Below are positions 32,857 through 43,100 of a stretch of 64,000 nucleotides of DNA, piece by piece. Every line of letters begins with the position of its first letter. Within the stretch, counting starts at the first letter, position 1. A program made the position numbers and the translations under genes. The notes under the pieces are model-generated. The model saw only the letters and a program-made list of their open reading frames with translations. It did not search any database and had not been told where the DNA came from. This DNA comes from Phyllobacterium sp. T1293 (GTDB taxonomy: Bacteria > Pseudomonadota > Alphaproteobacteria > Rhizobiales > Rhizobiaceae). The stretch is from positions 2,919,001 to 2,983,000 of the forward strand of contig NZ_CP088273.1 of the NCBI RefSeq assembly GCF_020731415.2, written 5' to 3'.

Positions 32857-34104
32857 ATGGCGCTCACTGGAAATCTGAGGATCAACGGCGACCGTCTCTG
32901 GGACAGCCTGATGGACATGGCAAAAATCGGACCGGGTCTGCGCGGCGGTAACAACCGCCAGACTCTGACCGATGAGGATGCCGAGGGCCGACGTCTGTTC
33001 CAGAGCTGGTGCGAAAAGGCTGGCCTGACCATGGGCGTCGACACCATGGGCAATATGTTCTTCCATCGCGAGGGTACGGACCCGGATGCCCTGCCCGTTT
33101 ATGTCGGCAGCCATCTTGATACCCAACCGACCGGCGGCAAATATGACGGCGTTCTCGGTGTGCTTGGGGGGCTGGAACTGATCCGCACCCTCAACGACCT
33201 CAATATCAAAACCAAGCATCCCATCGTCGTGGTGAACTGGACCAATGAGGAAGGCACGCGCTTTGCTCCGGCCATGCTGGCATCTGGTGTCTTTGCCGGT
33301 ATCCACACTCAGGACTGGGCCTATGCGCGCGAAGATGCCAAGGGCAAGACATTCGGCGACGAGCTGGAGCGTATTGGCTGGAAGGGCGATGAAGATGTCG
33401 GCACGCGCAAGATGCACGCATTGTTCGAATTGCATATCGAGCAGGGCCCTATTCTCGAAATCGAAGGCAAGGATATTGGCGTTGTCACCCATGGACAGGG
33501 ATTGTGGTGGCTACAGATTACGTTGACCGGCAAAGACAGCCATACGGGCTCAACACCCATGCCCATGCGCAGGAATGCCGGGCTCGGCATGGCGCGCATC
33601 ACCGAACTCGTCCACACCATCGCCATGGCCCATCAGCCAAGCGCTGTCGGTGCCATTGGCCATTGCGATGTCTATCCCAATTCGCGCAATGTCATTCCTG
33701 GCAAGGTGGTTTTCACCGTCGATTTTCGCTCGCCGGATATCGGGACATTGAACGCGATGAAGGCCGAGCTTGAGGAAAAGGCACCGAAGATCGCCAGGGA
33801 GCTGGGGCTGGAAATTGAAATCGAAGAAGCTGGGCATTTTGATCCCGTTACCTTCGACGAGGGCTGTGTGACCGCTGTGCGCAATGCAGCCGAGCGTCTT
33901 GGTTATAGCCATCGCAACATCATTTCCGGTGCCGGGCATGATGCCTGCTGGGTCAACCGGGTTGCCCCGACGGCGATGGTCATGTGCCCCTGCGTTGGCG
34001 GACTTAGCCATAATGAAGATGAAGAAATTTCCAAGGAATGGGCGGCCGCCGGTGCGGATGTCCTTCTGCATGCTGTTCTGGAAACGGCGGTGATTGAAAC
34101 CTGA
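32857..34104 (+). CDS. N-carbamoyl-beta-alanine amidohydrolase (beta-ureidopropionase), M20/HyuC family
   Basis: A 415-residue zinc amidohydrolase. Metal-ligand motifs are in order: GSHLDTQPTGGKYDG, WTNEEGTRFAPAM, LHIEQGPILE and, near the C terminus, ISGAGHDACWV. The family also contains allantoate amidohydrolases and L-carbamoylases. The position between beta-alanine aminotransferase and dihydropyrimidinase points to hydrolysis of N-carbamoyl-beta-alanine to beta-alanine, CO2 and ammonia. It begins 15 bp after the aminotransferase stop. Confidence 0.92.
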   Translation: MALTGNLRINGDRLWDSLMDMAKIGPGLRGGNNRQTLTDEDAEGRRLFQSWCEKAGLTMGVDTMGNMFFHREGTDPDALPVYVGSHLDTQPTGGKYDGVLGVLGGLELIRTLNDLNIKTKHPIVVVNWTNEEGTRFAPAMLASGVFAGIHTQDWAYAREDAKGKTFGDELERIGWKGDEDVGTRKMHALFELHIEQGPILEIEGKDIGVVTHGQGLWWLQITLTGKDSHTGSTPMPMRRNAGLGMARITELVHTIAMAHQPSAVGAIGHCDVYPNSRNVIPGKVVFTVDFRSPDIGTLNAMKAELEEKAPKIARELGLEIEIEEAGHFDPVTFDEGCVTAVRNAAERLGYSHRNIISGAGHDACWVNRVAPTAMVMCPCVGGLSHNEDEEISKEWAAAGADVLLHAVLETAVIET

Positions 34105-34165
34105 CTGGATAACCGTTCATACAGAGCAACATGTTCGACAAAAGACCAATAAGGGGAACGAACAC

Positions 34166-35620
34166 ATGGCTACGAAAGTGATCAAAGGCGGGACAATCAT
34201 TGCCGCCGACCGCACCTACAGGGCGGATGTGCTGATTGATGGCGATATCATCGCCCAGATCGGCTCTGATCTTTCCGGCGATGAGATTATTGATGCGACG
34301 GGTTGCTATCTGATGCCGGGTGGTATTGATCCGCATACCCATCTCGAAATGCCCTTCATGGGCACCTATTCTTCCGACGATTTCGATACCGGTACCGCAG
34401 CGGCCCTGGCGGGCGGAACGACAATGGTGGTCGATTTCGTTCTCCCCGGTTCGGACGGCCTGCTTGCGGCCTTGCAGGACTGGTTCCAGAAAGCGGGCAA
34501 GGCGCGCACCGACTATTCCTTCCACATGGCCATCACCGGCTGGAACAAACAGATTTTTGACGAGATGCCAAAGGTGGTTGAGCGCGGCATCAATACGTTC
34601 AAGCACTTCATGGCCTATAAGGGCGCGCTGATGGTGGATGATGACGAAATGTTCGCCTCGTTCACGCGCTGTGCCGAAATCGGTGCCATGCCATTGGTTC
34701 ATGCGGAAAATGGCGATGTGGTCGCCCATCTCCAGCAGAAGCTTCTGTCCGAAGGCAATAATGGGCCGGAGGCTCATGGCTATTCCCGCCCGCCGGAGAT
34801 CGAGGGTGAAGCCGCCAACCGCGCCATCATGATTGCCGATCAGGCGGGTGTACCGCTCTATATCGTGCATGTGTCCTGCGAGCAGGCACATGAAGCGATC
34901 CGCCGCGCACGCCAGAAAGGCATGCGCGTTTATGGCGAACCGCTGGTGCAGCATCTGACGCTTGACGAAGGCGAATACAAGAACAAGGACTGGGACTATG
35001 CGGCGCGGCGCGTGATGTCGCCGCCGTTTCGCGACAAAAGCCATCAGGACGGATTGTGGGCCGGGCTCGCCTCCGGCAGCCTGCAAGTGGTGGCAACGGA
35101 TCACTGTGCCTTCACAACAGAACAGAAGCGCTTTGGTGTCGGCGATTTCACCAAGATTCCGAACGGTACAGGCGGCCTTGAAGACCGCATGCCTGTTCTT
35201 TGGACAAAAGGCGTTCGCACCGGCCGCCTGACGCCCAACGAATTCGTGGCTGTCACGTCCACAAACATTGCCCGCATTCTCAACATCTACCCGCGCAAGG
35301 GTGCAATCCTGCAGGGCTCGGACGCTGATATTGTCATCTGGGACCCCGAGGCATCGAAGGTCATTTCTGCCAAGACGCAGAAATCCGCCATCGACTACAA
35401 TGTGTTTGAAGGCATCGAGGTAACAGGCCTGCCACGCATCACCCTGTCACGCGGTCAGATTGCCTATAAAGATGGCGAAGTACTCGCTCCCACGGGCAGC
35501 GGACGTTTTGTCGAACGCGAGGCCAATGCGCCCGCCAATCGCGCACTTTCCACCTGGAAGGAACTCACGGCACCGCGTAAGGTTGAGCGTGATCCGAAGA
35601 ACATACCGGCGGGTGTCTGA
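34166..35620 (+). CDS. hydA: Dihydropyrimidinase
   Basis: A 484-residue cyclic amidohydrolase. The binuclear metal site is visible: HTH at 57-59 (DPHTHLEMPF), the carboxylated lysine in FMAYKG (Lys152), HAENGD, HVSCEQAH and DHCAF. It opens dihydrouracil/dihydrothymine to N-carbamoyl-beta-amino acids, between PreTA and beta-ureidopropionase. AAGGGGAACG stands before this ATG. An upstream in-frame ATG at 34094 overlaps the previous gene and lacks family similarity. Confidence 0.95.
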   Translation: MATKVIKGGTIIAADRTYRADVLIDGDIIAQIGSDLSGDEIIDATGCYLMPGGIDPHTHLEMPFMGTYSSDDFDTGTAAALAGGTTMVVDFVLPGSDGLLAALQDWFQKAGKARTDYSFHMAITGWNKQIFDEMPKVVERGINTFKHFMAYKGALMVDDDEMFASFTRCAEIGAMPLVHAENGDVVAHLQQKLLSEGNNGPEAHGYSRPPEIEGEAANRAIMIADQAGVPLYIVHVSCEQAHEAIRRARQKGMRVYGEPLVQHLTLDEGEYKNKDWDYAARRVMSPPFRDKSHQDGLWAGLASGSLQVVATDHCAFTTEQKRFGVGDFTKIPNGTGGLEDRMPVLWTKGVRTGRLTPNEFVAVTSTNIARILNIYPRKGAILQGSDADIVIWDPEASKVISAKTQKSAIDYNVFEGIEVTGLPRITLSRGQIAYKDGEVLAPTGSGRFVEREANAPANRALSTWKELTAPRKVERDPKNIPAGV

Positions 35621-35630
35621 TGGGGTTGAT

Positions 35631-36437
35631 ATGAATGCAATGCCTCAAGTAACCCTCAAAAATGTGATTGATGTCAAAGACCTGTCGCTGGTCTTCCAGA
35701 CCAATGACGGGCCTGTTAACGCCCTGTCGAACATCAATCTTGCAGTGAATGGCGGCGAATTCGTTTCCTTCATCGGACCATCCGGTTGCGGCAAGACAAC
35801 CCTTTTGCGCGTCATTGCCGATCTGGAGCAGCCAACCTCGGGCGCGATCTCCGTCAATGGCATGACGCCTTCCGAGGCACGTCAGAAACGCGCTTATGGT
35901 TATGTATTTCAGGCTGCAGCGCTTTATCCATGGCGCACTATTGGCGGCAATATTTCGCTGCCACTGGAAGTCATGGGTGTTCCCAAGGCCGAGCGGGCAG
36001 CCCGCATCGCCAAAAACCTTGAACTGGTCAATCTCTCCGGTTTTGAAAAGAAGTTTCCGTGGCAACTATCAGGTGGCATGCAGCAGCGTGCCTCCATCGC
36101 ACGAGCGCTTTCCTTCGATCCTGATATGCTGCTGATGGATGAACCATTTGGCGCACTTGATGAAATTGTCCGCGATCACCTCAATGAGCAGTTGTTGAAG
36201 CTCTGGGCCAAGACACAGAAGACCGTAATTTTTGTCACTCATTCCATTCCCGAAGCGGTGTTTCTTTCAACGAAGATCGTTGTGATGAGCCCGCGTCCGG
36301 GCCGAATTCACGAGATTATCGACTGCAATCTCGGCACTGAACGCACGCTCGATATTCGCGAGACACCGGCGTTTCTTGAGATTGCACACCGGGTTCGTGA
36401 AGGCCTGCGCCATGGCCATTCCTATGATGGAGAATGA
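35631..36437 (+). CDS. ABC transporter ATP-binding protein, nitrate/taurine/pyrimidine importer type
   Basis: A 268-residue ATPase with Walker A GPSGCGKTT, signature LSGGMQQRASIARAL and Walker B MLLMDEPFGALDE, closest in style to SsuB/TauB/ThiZ. It starts 10 bp after dihydropyrimidinase, with GGGG before the ATG; reading frames further upstream fall inside hydA. With two permeases and a NMT1-like binding protein it forms a complete importer. Position inside the RutR-linked operon suggests uptake of uracil, thymine or a related pyrimidine. The substrate is inferred. Confidence 0.92.
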   Translation: MNAMPQVTLKNVIDVKDLSLVFQTNDGPVNALSNINLAVNGGEFVSFIGPSGCGKTTLLRVIADLEQPTSGAISVNGMTPSEARQKRAYGYVFQAAALYPWRTIGGNISLPLEVMGVPKAERAARIAKNLELVNLSGFEKKFPWQLSGGMQQRASIARALSFDPDMLLMDEPFGALDEIVRDHLNEQLLKLWAKTQKTVIFVTHSIPEAVFLSTKIVVMSPRPGRIHEIIDCNLGTERTLDIRETPAFLEIAHRVREGLRHGHSYDGE

Positions 36438-36447
36438 CATGGGCAGT

Positions 36448-36597
36448 TGGCATTATCGTGGTGCGTGGTTGGATAAGCTCACGATGAGGGAGATGGGTGA
36501 TGAAAGGGAGTCAAGGTCTGCAACGTTGGCGACTATCATTGCAGCCAACACGCGCCCTTATGGTGAGCTTGTCGAACCACGCACTATGGTAATGCCA
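36448..36597. repeat. Intergenic inverted-repeat element, copy E (type I) inside the operon
   Basis: The outer arms TGGCATTA...TAATGCCA pair, then GTGCGTGGTTGGATAAGCTC with inverse GAGCTTGTCGAACCACGCAC. Copy E has diverged more than A, D and F. It begins 10 bases after the ATPase stop and ends 31 bases before the GNAT gene. The operon mRNA would therefore carry a long stem-loop between ATPase and permease messages. Confidence 0.82.
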
Positions 36598-36628
36598 TGG
36601 TCTGGTGCATCATGAGTAACCGGGGCAG

Positions 36629-37093
36629 ATGATGACCACGATCCGCGCCGCCAAATTGCGTGACATGTCCGACTGTGCGGCAATCGTCAATGCATGGATT
36701 GATACAACCGAATGGATGCCGCGGGTGCATCCCGAAGAGGACGTCGCCGAATATTATCAGGACATTGTTTTTGCAAAGTACGAAATATTTGTCGCCGACG
36801 ATGATGGTGCAATTGCCGGAATGGTAGCCCTCTCACCAGACAATATCGTCAACGCGCTTTACGTTCACCGGGACCATCGCGGCAAAGGAATCGGCAAGGC
36901 GCTGCTTGACCACGCCAAACAGGAAGCAACCGGGCCGATAGAACTCTGGACCTTTGTAGAAAATCGCGGCGCACAAGCCTTCTATCTCAGGGAAGGATTT
37001 AGCGAGATTCGGCGTACCGATGGCTATAATGAGGAGCATTTGCCGGATATTCTCTATCGATGGCAGCGCCCGGTTGGAGGGCTGCATCCATGA
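36629..37093 (+). CDS. GNAT-family N-acetyltransferase
   Basis: A 154-residue GNAT protein. The acetyl-CoA pyrophosphate loop is HRDHRGKGIGKALL (motif A, R-x-x-G-x-G/A). NRGAQAFYLREGFSEI is motif B. The acceptor is unknown. It sits inside the ABC transporter operon, and its stop overlaps the permease start by 4 bases (ATGA), so it is translationally coupled to the permease. That makes a role linked to the imported compound or to a pathway intermediate possible. Repeat copy E lies just before it, hinting that repeat and gene may have been acquired together. Confidence 0.88.
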   Translation: MMTTIRAAKLRDMSDCAAIVNAWIDTTEWMPRVHPEEDVAEYYQDIVFAKYEIFVADDDGAIAGMVALSPDNIVNALYVHRDHRGKGIGKALLDHAKQEATGPIELWTFVENRGAQAFYLREGFSEIRRTDGYNEEHLPDILYRWQRPVGGLHP

Positions 37094-37965
37094 ACTTTAT
37101 CCGCAACAGCGTGATACCTGTCGGAACGGTGCTCATCGCCATTCTCGTGCTCTGGTATGTCTTCGCCGTCATTCTCAATGCGCCGTTCGAGCGTGATCAG
37201 GCAGCCCGCGCCAATACCGAGATTTCGACCCGCCAGTTGATTGCCAATACGATGGCGCAGGAGCGCCCGGTCCTGCCTGCTCCGCATCAGGTCGCCGAGG
37301 AAATCCGCAAGACTGTGTTCGATATCAGTCCGACATCGAAACGCAGCCTCGTCTACCACGTCGGCGTAACTCTCTCGTCGACCCTGCTGGGTTTTGGGCT
37401 TGGAACGCTGCTCGGTATCCTGCTTGCCATTGCGATTGTCCATTCGCGCACGCTGGACAAGAGTCTGATGCCATGGATCATCACATCGCAGACAGTACCG
37501 ATCCTTGCCATAGCGCCGATGATTATTGTGGTGCTGAATGCCGTAAATATCACCGGGCTTTTGCCCAAGGCGATGATCTCCACATACCTGTCGTTCTTTC
37601 CCGTAGCAGTGGGCATGGTCAAAGGCTTACGCTCGCCCGAGATCATGCATCTCGACCTGATGCGCACCTATAATGCTTCAAAAGCGCAGGTGTTCTGGAA
37701 ACTGCGCTGGCCCGCATCCATGCCCTATCTCTTTACGTCGATGAAGATTGCCGTGGCCATCAGCCTTGTTGGTGCCATCGTCGGCGAACTGCCGACTGGA
37801 GCAGTCGCAGGGATCGGTGCTCGGTTGCTGGCGGGTTCCTATTACGGCCAGACGGTGCAGATCTGGGCCGCCCTGCTTGCGGCAGCGCTGATGGCTGCCA
37901 TTCTCGTCAGCCTGATTGGGCTGGTAGCCACGCTCGTCAACCGGCGCATGGGAGTACGTCCATGA
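37090..37965 (+). CDS. ABC transporter permease (first)
   Basis: A 291-residue binding-protein-dependent permease. One TM anchor near the N terminus, then a periplasmic stretch, then the six-helix domain. The coupling loop toward the ATPase has the EAA-like segment LMRTYNASKAQVFWKLRWPASMPYLF. The start chosen is the ATG overlapping the GNAT stop. An earlier in-frame ATG at 37060 would intrude into GNAT. Its own stop region overlaps the next permease by 4 bases. Confidence 0.9.
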   Translation: MNFIRNSVIPVGTVLIAILVLWYVFAVILNAPFERDQAARANTEISTRQLIANTMAQERPVLPAPHQVAEEIRKTVFDISPTSKRSLVYHVGVTLSSTLLGFGLGTLLGILLAIAIVHSRTLDKSLMPWIITSQTVPILAIAPMIIVVLNAVNITGLLPKAMISTYLSFFPVAVGMVKGLRSPEIMHLDLMRTYNASKAQVFWKLRWPASMPYLFTSMKIAVAISLVGAIVGELPTGAVAGIGARLLAGSYYGQTVQIWAALLAAALMAAILVSLIGLVATLVNRRMGVRP

Positions 37966-39068
37966 GGATTTCCCGTTCACCGCTGGCCATTTCCGCTTTC
38001 CTGCTTGCCGTTGGCGGATTGCTGATATCGTCGGGCGGCGATGTTCAGGATACGTTTGCCTATTCGACACCGGTTTTCCTGTTTGTCGCGGCGGCGGTAG
38101 CGCTTTTCACAAGGGGGTCGGCTTCATCGCTGATTGCGCTGCTTGTGCTCGTCCATATCGTTCCCTTCTGTCTTATCGAACTGCTCCACTCGATGGGACC
38201 GGAAGGTCCCTCGATTGGCTATTGGTGCATGGTGGCGTCGGCCTGGCTGTTGGCATGGTTCAGCGTGCAGAATCTTGCTGGCCTGAAACTGGCCCGGCCA
38301 GACGCACAGCGCGTTGTCAATCTTGCCTTGCCCGTTCTCTTCGGCGCGTGGCTGCTGATCCTCTGGGAGATCATTGTCAGGGGTTTCGGCGTACCAAGCA
38401 TCCTGTTGCCGCCGCCATCCATGATCGCCGCGCGCATCTCGAACTCTGTACCGACGCTCTGGGCGGATTTCCAGCAGACTTATCTGAAAGCTGCCATCGC
38501 CGGTTATGCTATCGGATGCGGCGGCGGATTTCTTGCGGCTATCCTCGTTGATCGGGTGCCATTCCTGCGCAAGGGCCTGCTGCCCATCGGCAATCTTGTC
38601 GCCGCTCTTCCTGTTGTTGGAATAGCGCCAATCATGGTGATGTGGTTCGGATCCTACTGGGAATCCAAGGCCGCCGTCGTCGTCATCATGACCTTCTTCC
38701 CGATGCTCGTGAACACGGTGGCCGGACTTGCAGCATCCGGCGCGATGGAACGTGACCTGATGCAGACCTATGGTTCAAGCTATGCACAGACGCTGCTCAA
38801 ACTACGCCTGCCCGCCGCCATGCCCTTCATTTTCAACGCCCTGAAGATCAATTCAACACTGGCATTGATCGGCGCTATCGTTGCGGAATTCTTTGGCTCT
38901 CCCATTGTTGGCATGGGCTTTCGCATCTCGGCAGAAGTCGGGCGCATGAATGTCGATATGGTCTGGGCGGAAATTTTTGTGGCAGCGCTTGCGGGTTCCC
39001 TGTCTTACGGGCTTATTACCCTTATCGAGCGGGCCGTTACTTTCTGGCATCCTTCCTACAGAACTTAA
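37962..39068 (+). CDS. ABC transporter permease (second)
   Basis: A 368-residue permease, longer than usual because three or four extra hydrophobic segments precede the permease domain (about residues 1-115). The domain itself starts near ALPVLFGAWLLILWEI and has the coupling motif LMQTYGSSYAQTLLKLRLPAAMPFIF. It overlaps the first permease by ATGA, so the two are made together and likely form a heterodimeric channel for the importer. Confidence 0.9.
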   Translation: MRISRSPLAISAFLLAVGGLLISSGGDVQDTFAYSTPVFLFVAAAVALFTRGSASSLIALLVLVHIVPFCLIELLHSMGPEGPSIGYWCMVASAWLLAWFSVQNLAGLKLARPDAQRVVNLALPVLFGAWLLILWEIIVRGFGVPSILLPPPSMIAARISNSVPTLWADFQQTYLKAAIAGYAIGCGGGFLAAILVDRVPFLRKGLLPIGNLVAALPVVGIAPIMVMWFGSYWESKAAVVVIMTFFPMLVNTVAGLAASGAMERDLMQTYGSSYAQTLLKLRLPAAMPFIFNALKINSTLALIGAIVAEFFGSPIVGMGFRISAEVGRMNVDMVWAEIFVAALAGSLSYGLITLIERAVTFWHPSYRT

Positions 39069-39094
39069 AAACAAGAAAAGAGGAGAACTGAAAC

Positions 39095-40081
39095 ATGAAG
39101 AAGATGATTGCACTGTCGATGGGTCTGGCAACGCTGCTGATGGCGGGCTCTGCGCTTGCAGCCGACAAGCTGACCTTACAGCTGAAATGGGTCACGCAAG
39201 GCCAGTTTGCCGGCTATTACGTCGCCAAGGACAAGGGCTTCTACAAGGAAGCTGATCTTGATGTCGAGATCAAGCCGGGTGGTCCTGATGTTGCCCCGCC
39301 GCAGGTGATCGCCGGTGGCGGCGCCGATGTCGTTGTTGACTGGATGCCTTCGGCGCTGGCAACCCGCGAGAAGGGCCTGCCACTCGTCAACATTGCCCAG
39401 CCGTTCAAGCGTTCCGGCATGATGCTGACCTGCCGCAAGGAAACCGGCATTACCAAGCCTGAGGACTTCAAGGGCAAGACCCTTGGCGTCTGGTTCGGTG
39501 GCAATGAATATCCGTTCCTGTCGTGGATGAACCATCTTGGTCTCAAGACCGATGGCGGGCCAAATGGCGTGACTGTTCTCAAACAGGGCTTCAACGTCGA
39601 TCCGCTGATCCAGAAACAGGCCGACTGCATTTCCACCATGACCTACAATGAATATTGGCAGGTGATCGATGCGGGCATTCCGGCCGATCAGCTCGTCACC
39701 TTCAAATATGAGGATGAGAAGGTCGCCACGCTGGAAGACGGGCTTTACGTCTTACAGAAGAGCCTTGATGATCCGAAGATGGTCGAGAAGCTCGCCCGCT
39801 TCGTCAAAGCCTCGATGAAGGGCTGGGACTATGCCCGCCAGCACCCGGATGAAGCCGCCAATATCGTGCTTGAGAATGATGCCAGCGGCGCGCAGACCGA
39901 AAAGCACCAGAAGCGCATGGTGGCCGAGATCAACAAGCTGACGGAAGGCTCCACCGGTGTTCTCGATGTGGCAGCAGCCGAGCGCACCGTCGAGACGCTG
40001 CTCGGTGGCGGTTCCGACCCTGTTATCACCAAGAAGCCGGAAGGCGCATGGACAACAAAGGTCACCGACGCCGCAAAGTAA
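39095..40081 (+). CDS. ABC transporter substrate-binding protein, NMT1/THI5-like
   Basis: A 328-residue periplasmic protein with a signal peptide (MKKMIALSMGLATLLMAGSALAA). The NMT1/SsuA fold is seen in LTLQLKWVTQGQFAGYYVAKDKGFYKEADLDVEIKP at the start and WMPSALATREKGLPLVNIAQ. This family binds pyrimidine precursors (HMP), thymine-like rings and related compounds. GAGGAGAA precedes the ATG. It is the last gene of the importer operon and is followed by a strong terminator. Substrate specificity for pyrimidines is inferred from the operon. Confidence 0.9.
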   Translation: MKKMIALSMGLATLLMAGSALAADKLTLQLKWVTQGQFAGYYVAKDKGFYKEADLDVEIKPGGPDVAPPQVIAGGGADVVVDWMPSALATREKGLPLVNIAQPFKRSGMMLTCRKETGITKPEDFKGKTLGVWFGGNEYPFLSWMNHLGLKTDGGPNGVTVLKQGFNVDPLIQKQADCISTMTYNEYWQVIDAGIPADQLVTFKYEDEKVATLEDGLYVLQKSLDDPKMVEKLARFVKASMKGWDYARQHPDEAANIVLENDASGAQTEKHQKRMVAEINKLTEGSTGVLDVAAAERTVETLLGGGSDPVITKKPEGAWTTKVTDAAK

Positions 40082-40100
40082 GGCGAAGGATAGAAACGAA

Positions 40101-40130
40101 AAAGGCGGGGAGCAATCCCCGCCTTTTTCC
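40101..40130. terminator. Bidirectional terminator between the importer operon and the RND operon
   Basis: AAAGGCGGGG AGCAAT CCCCGCCTTT with a T-run on the plus strand and matching A-run on the other side. A 10 bp stem makes this a strong terminator for both converging transcripts. Confidence 0.9.
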
Positions 40131-40147
40131 TATCTGGACAATCCGTT

Positions 40148-43100
40148 CTATTCGGCTGGCAAGGGCGGCTGCGACACCACTTCCAGCAATTCGCGCTCGA
40201 GCCTTGCTTCCTCTTCTGCCTTGGGTTTGGAGAAACCGGCAAGCAGCAGATAGGCAACCGGCGTCAGGAACAGCGTTGAGGCCGTGGCAAGACCCAGACC
40301 ACCGACAATAACCCAGCCAAGGGCAATACGCGCCTCGGCGCCGGCGCCACTGGCAAGAACCAGAGGAACACCGCCGAGAATGGCGCAGAGCATGGTCATG
40401 ACAACGGGGCGCAGACGGATATTGGCTGCTTCCTCAATGGCCTGGCGCACATTCCGCCCCTGATCGCGCAGATGATTGGCGAATTCCACAATCAGAATAC
40501 CGTTTTTGGCCATAATACCGACAAGCAGCACCAGCCCGATCTGGCTGTAAACGTTCATGCTGGTGCCGGTGAGGATCATGGCAAAGACTGCACAGGCGAG
40601 ACCGAGAGGAACCGTGGCCATGACGATAACGGCACTGATGAAACTTTCGAACTGGGCGGCCAGCACGAGCAGGATGATCAGGATAGCAAAACCGAAGGTG
40701 ACGAACATGCTGGCGGAGTTTTCACCCAGTGTCGCAGCTTCAGCGAGAGGAATAATGCGGTAACCCGGCGGCAGCATGGGCGCGGCCACCTCCTGCACGA
40801 CCTTGTAGGCATCACCCAAAGCGAACTCCGGGCTGAGGGCTGCCGTGATGGCAACGGAGCGCATCTGCTGCTCACGCGTCAGCGCGGGCGGCACAGCGAC
40901 TTCCGTCAGCTTGGCGATGGTCGACATCGGCACGAAACGTCCATCGCTGGTACGCATGAAGACATTTTCGAGATCGGTCGGATCATTGATCGGATTGGTG
41001 GTGGAAACCAGCTTCACATCGAAACTTCGATCCTCGATATAGACTGAGCCAATCTTGTAACCATCCAGCACCGATTGCAGGGCCTCGGCGAGCCCGGTGA
41101 TATCAATCCCAAGATCGGAAGCCCGTTCGCGATCAATGGAAACGGAAAGCTGCGGCTGCGTTGGTTCATTGGTCAGGCGCGGCCGGTCGAAACGCCGGTC
41201 CTTTTCCAGTGCCGAGACAATCTTGGCTGCGGTCGAACCGAGGTCAGCATAGTTTGTACCGACGATGGCAAACTGCAAGCCGTTGCCCGCACCGCGAATA
41301 CCGAGCGAATTGGGTTGAGCGGCAAAGACCTGAATACCCGGAATATTGCGCACGCGCTTGGACACATCGGTCAGAATTTCCTGCTGGCTGCGGTGACGTT
41401 CCTTCCATGTGGCAAGACTGAGCACCATGAAGCCGCGATTCGTATTGCCGTTCTGTCCGGCGATGGAAAAGGTGTTCTGGATTTCGCCGGAATCGCGCAT
41501 CGGCTGGATCAAAGTCTCGATCTGGCGCATCTGATCATTGAGATATTCGAGGCTGACACCCTGCGGTGCAGTGATACGCAGGAAGGCGGAGGCGCGGTCT
41601 TCGGTCGGCGTCAGTTCCTGTTTGAGTAGCGAAAACGCACCAAAAGCCGCTCCGGCAAACAAAAGCGATGCCAGAACGACAAGCCATGGAGCGGCCAGAC
41701 AGCCATGCAGAATGCGCCTGTAGGCTTCGAGGAAAAACCCGCCAACACGCCTGACAAGGCCCGGAGAATGATTGATATCCTCATGTTTCGCTTCACTTGC
41801 CGAGAGCAGGCGCGATGCCAGCATCGGGCAGAGCGTGAGGGCGACAACGGCAGAGAGCAGCACGCAGATCGCCAGCACGAAACCAAACTCACGGAAGAGG
41901 CCGCCGGTTTGGCCCGGCAGAAAGGAGAGCGGCACAAACACCGCGGCAAGCGTCACGGTCGTTGCGATAACGGCGAAAAACACTTCCTGCGTTCCAAGCA
42001 CAGCCGCCGCCCGCGGCCCCATGCCCTGATTGCGGCGCCGGACGATATTTTCAAGCACGACAATAGCGTCATCAACCACGAGACCGGTCGCCAATACCAA
42101 TGCGAGCAATGTCAGAATGTTGATGGAGAAACCCGCCAGATAGACAGCCGAAATGGTTCCAATCAGCGCCACCGGCATAGAGACGGCAGGGATCAGCGTT
42201 GCGCGGATGTCCCACAGGAACAGGTAAATGATCAGGATGATGATGAAGACAGAAGCGCCAAGCGCGATTTCCACTTCATGCACGGCGCCGTTGATGAACT
42301 CCGCATCATCACTGGTCACGCGGATATCGACGCCCTGCGGCAGAGTTTTATGCAACTGGGCAACGGCTTCGCGAATGCCTTTGGATATATCGAGTGTATT
42401 GGACTGTGCCTGCCGGATAATGCCAAGACCAATGCCCGTCTTGCCATTAGCGCGCAATGTCGATGTGCCAATGTCAGGGCCAAGCGTCACGGTCGCGATA
42501 TCCCTGATCTTGGTGCGATCCTTGATGATGATGTTTTCGAAATCCTCAGGCGTGACGATCGGGGCCGTGGCGCGGACAACAATGCTCTGCGCATTGCTGT
42601 TGATCTGGCCGGCTGGTGTATCGAAAGCCATGGTGTCGAGCGCAGTGCGCACATTGGCGACGGTCAGACCGAGACTTGCGAGCTTGCCCTGATCAATATC
42701 AATCCGGAAAATCTTGCTGCGATTGCCATTGACCTGCACATCGGCAACGCCGGGCACCGATGCAAGCACATCTTCGATCTGGTCTTCGACCAGCACCGTC
42801 ATGTCCTCGACCGCCATAGTGTCCGATGTTACCGCAAGTCGCATCACCGCATCCGCATTGGCATCGGCCTTGACGATCTGCGGCGGGTCCGCCTGCTCAG
42901 GCAGCGTGTTGGTGATGCGGCTGATGGCATCGCGCATATCAGCTGCGGCCACGTTGAGATCAACACCATCATTGAACTCTACCGTTACACGGCTGGTGCC
43001 GAAGGATGAGCTTGAGGAAATGGATTTAACGCCTGATACACGCGACACGGCGCTCTCAATGGCCGCTGTCAGTTCACGGTCAACGGTTTCGGCAGCCGCT

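Noticed and set aside
31492..33492. 666-codon open frame opposite the aminotransferase and ureidopropionase genes
   Set aside because: It is antisense to two genes with complete catalytic motifs. The long frame follows from their codon bias and contains no recognisable domain.
41705..43009. 434-codon plus-strand frame inside the RND pump gene
   Set aside because: Shadow of the pump coding strand; unusual His/Gln/Arg-rich composition and no motif.
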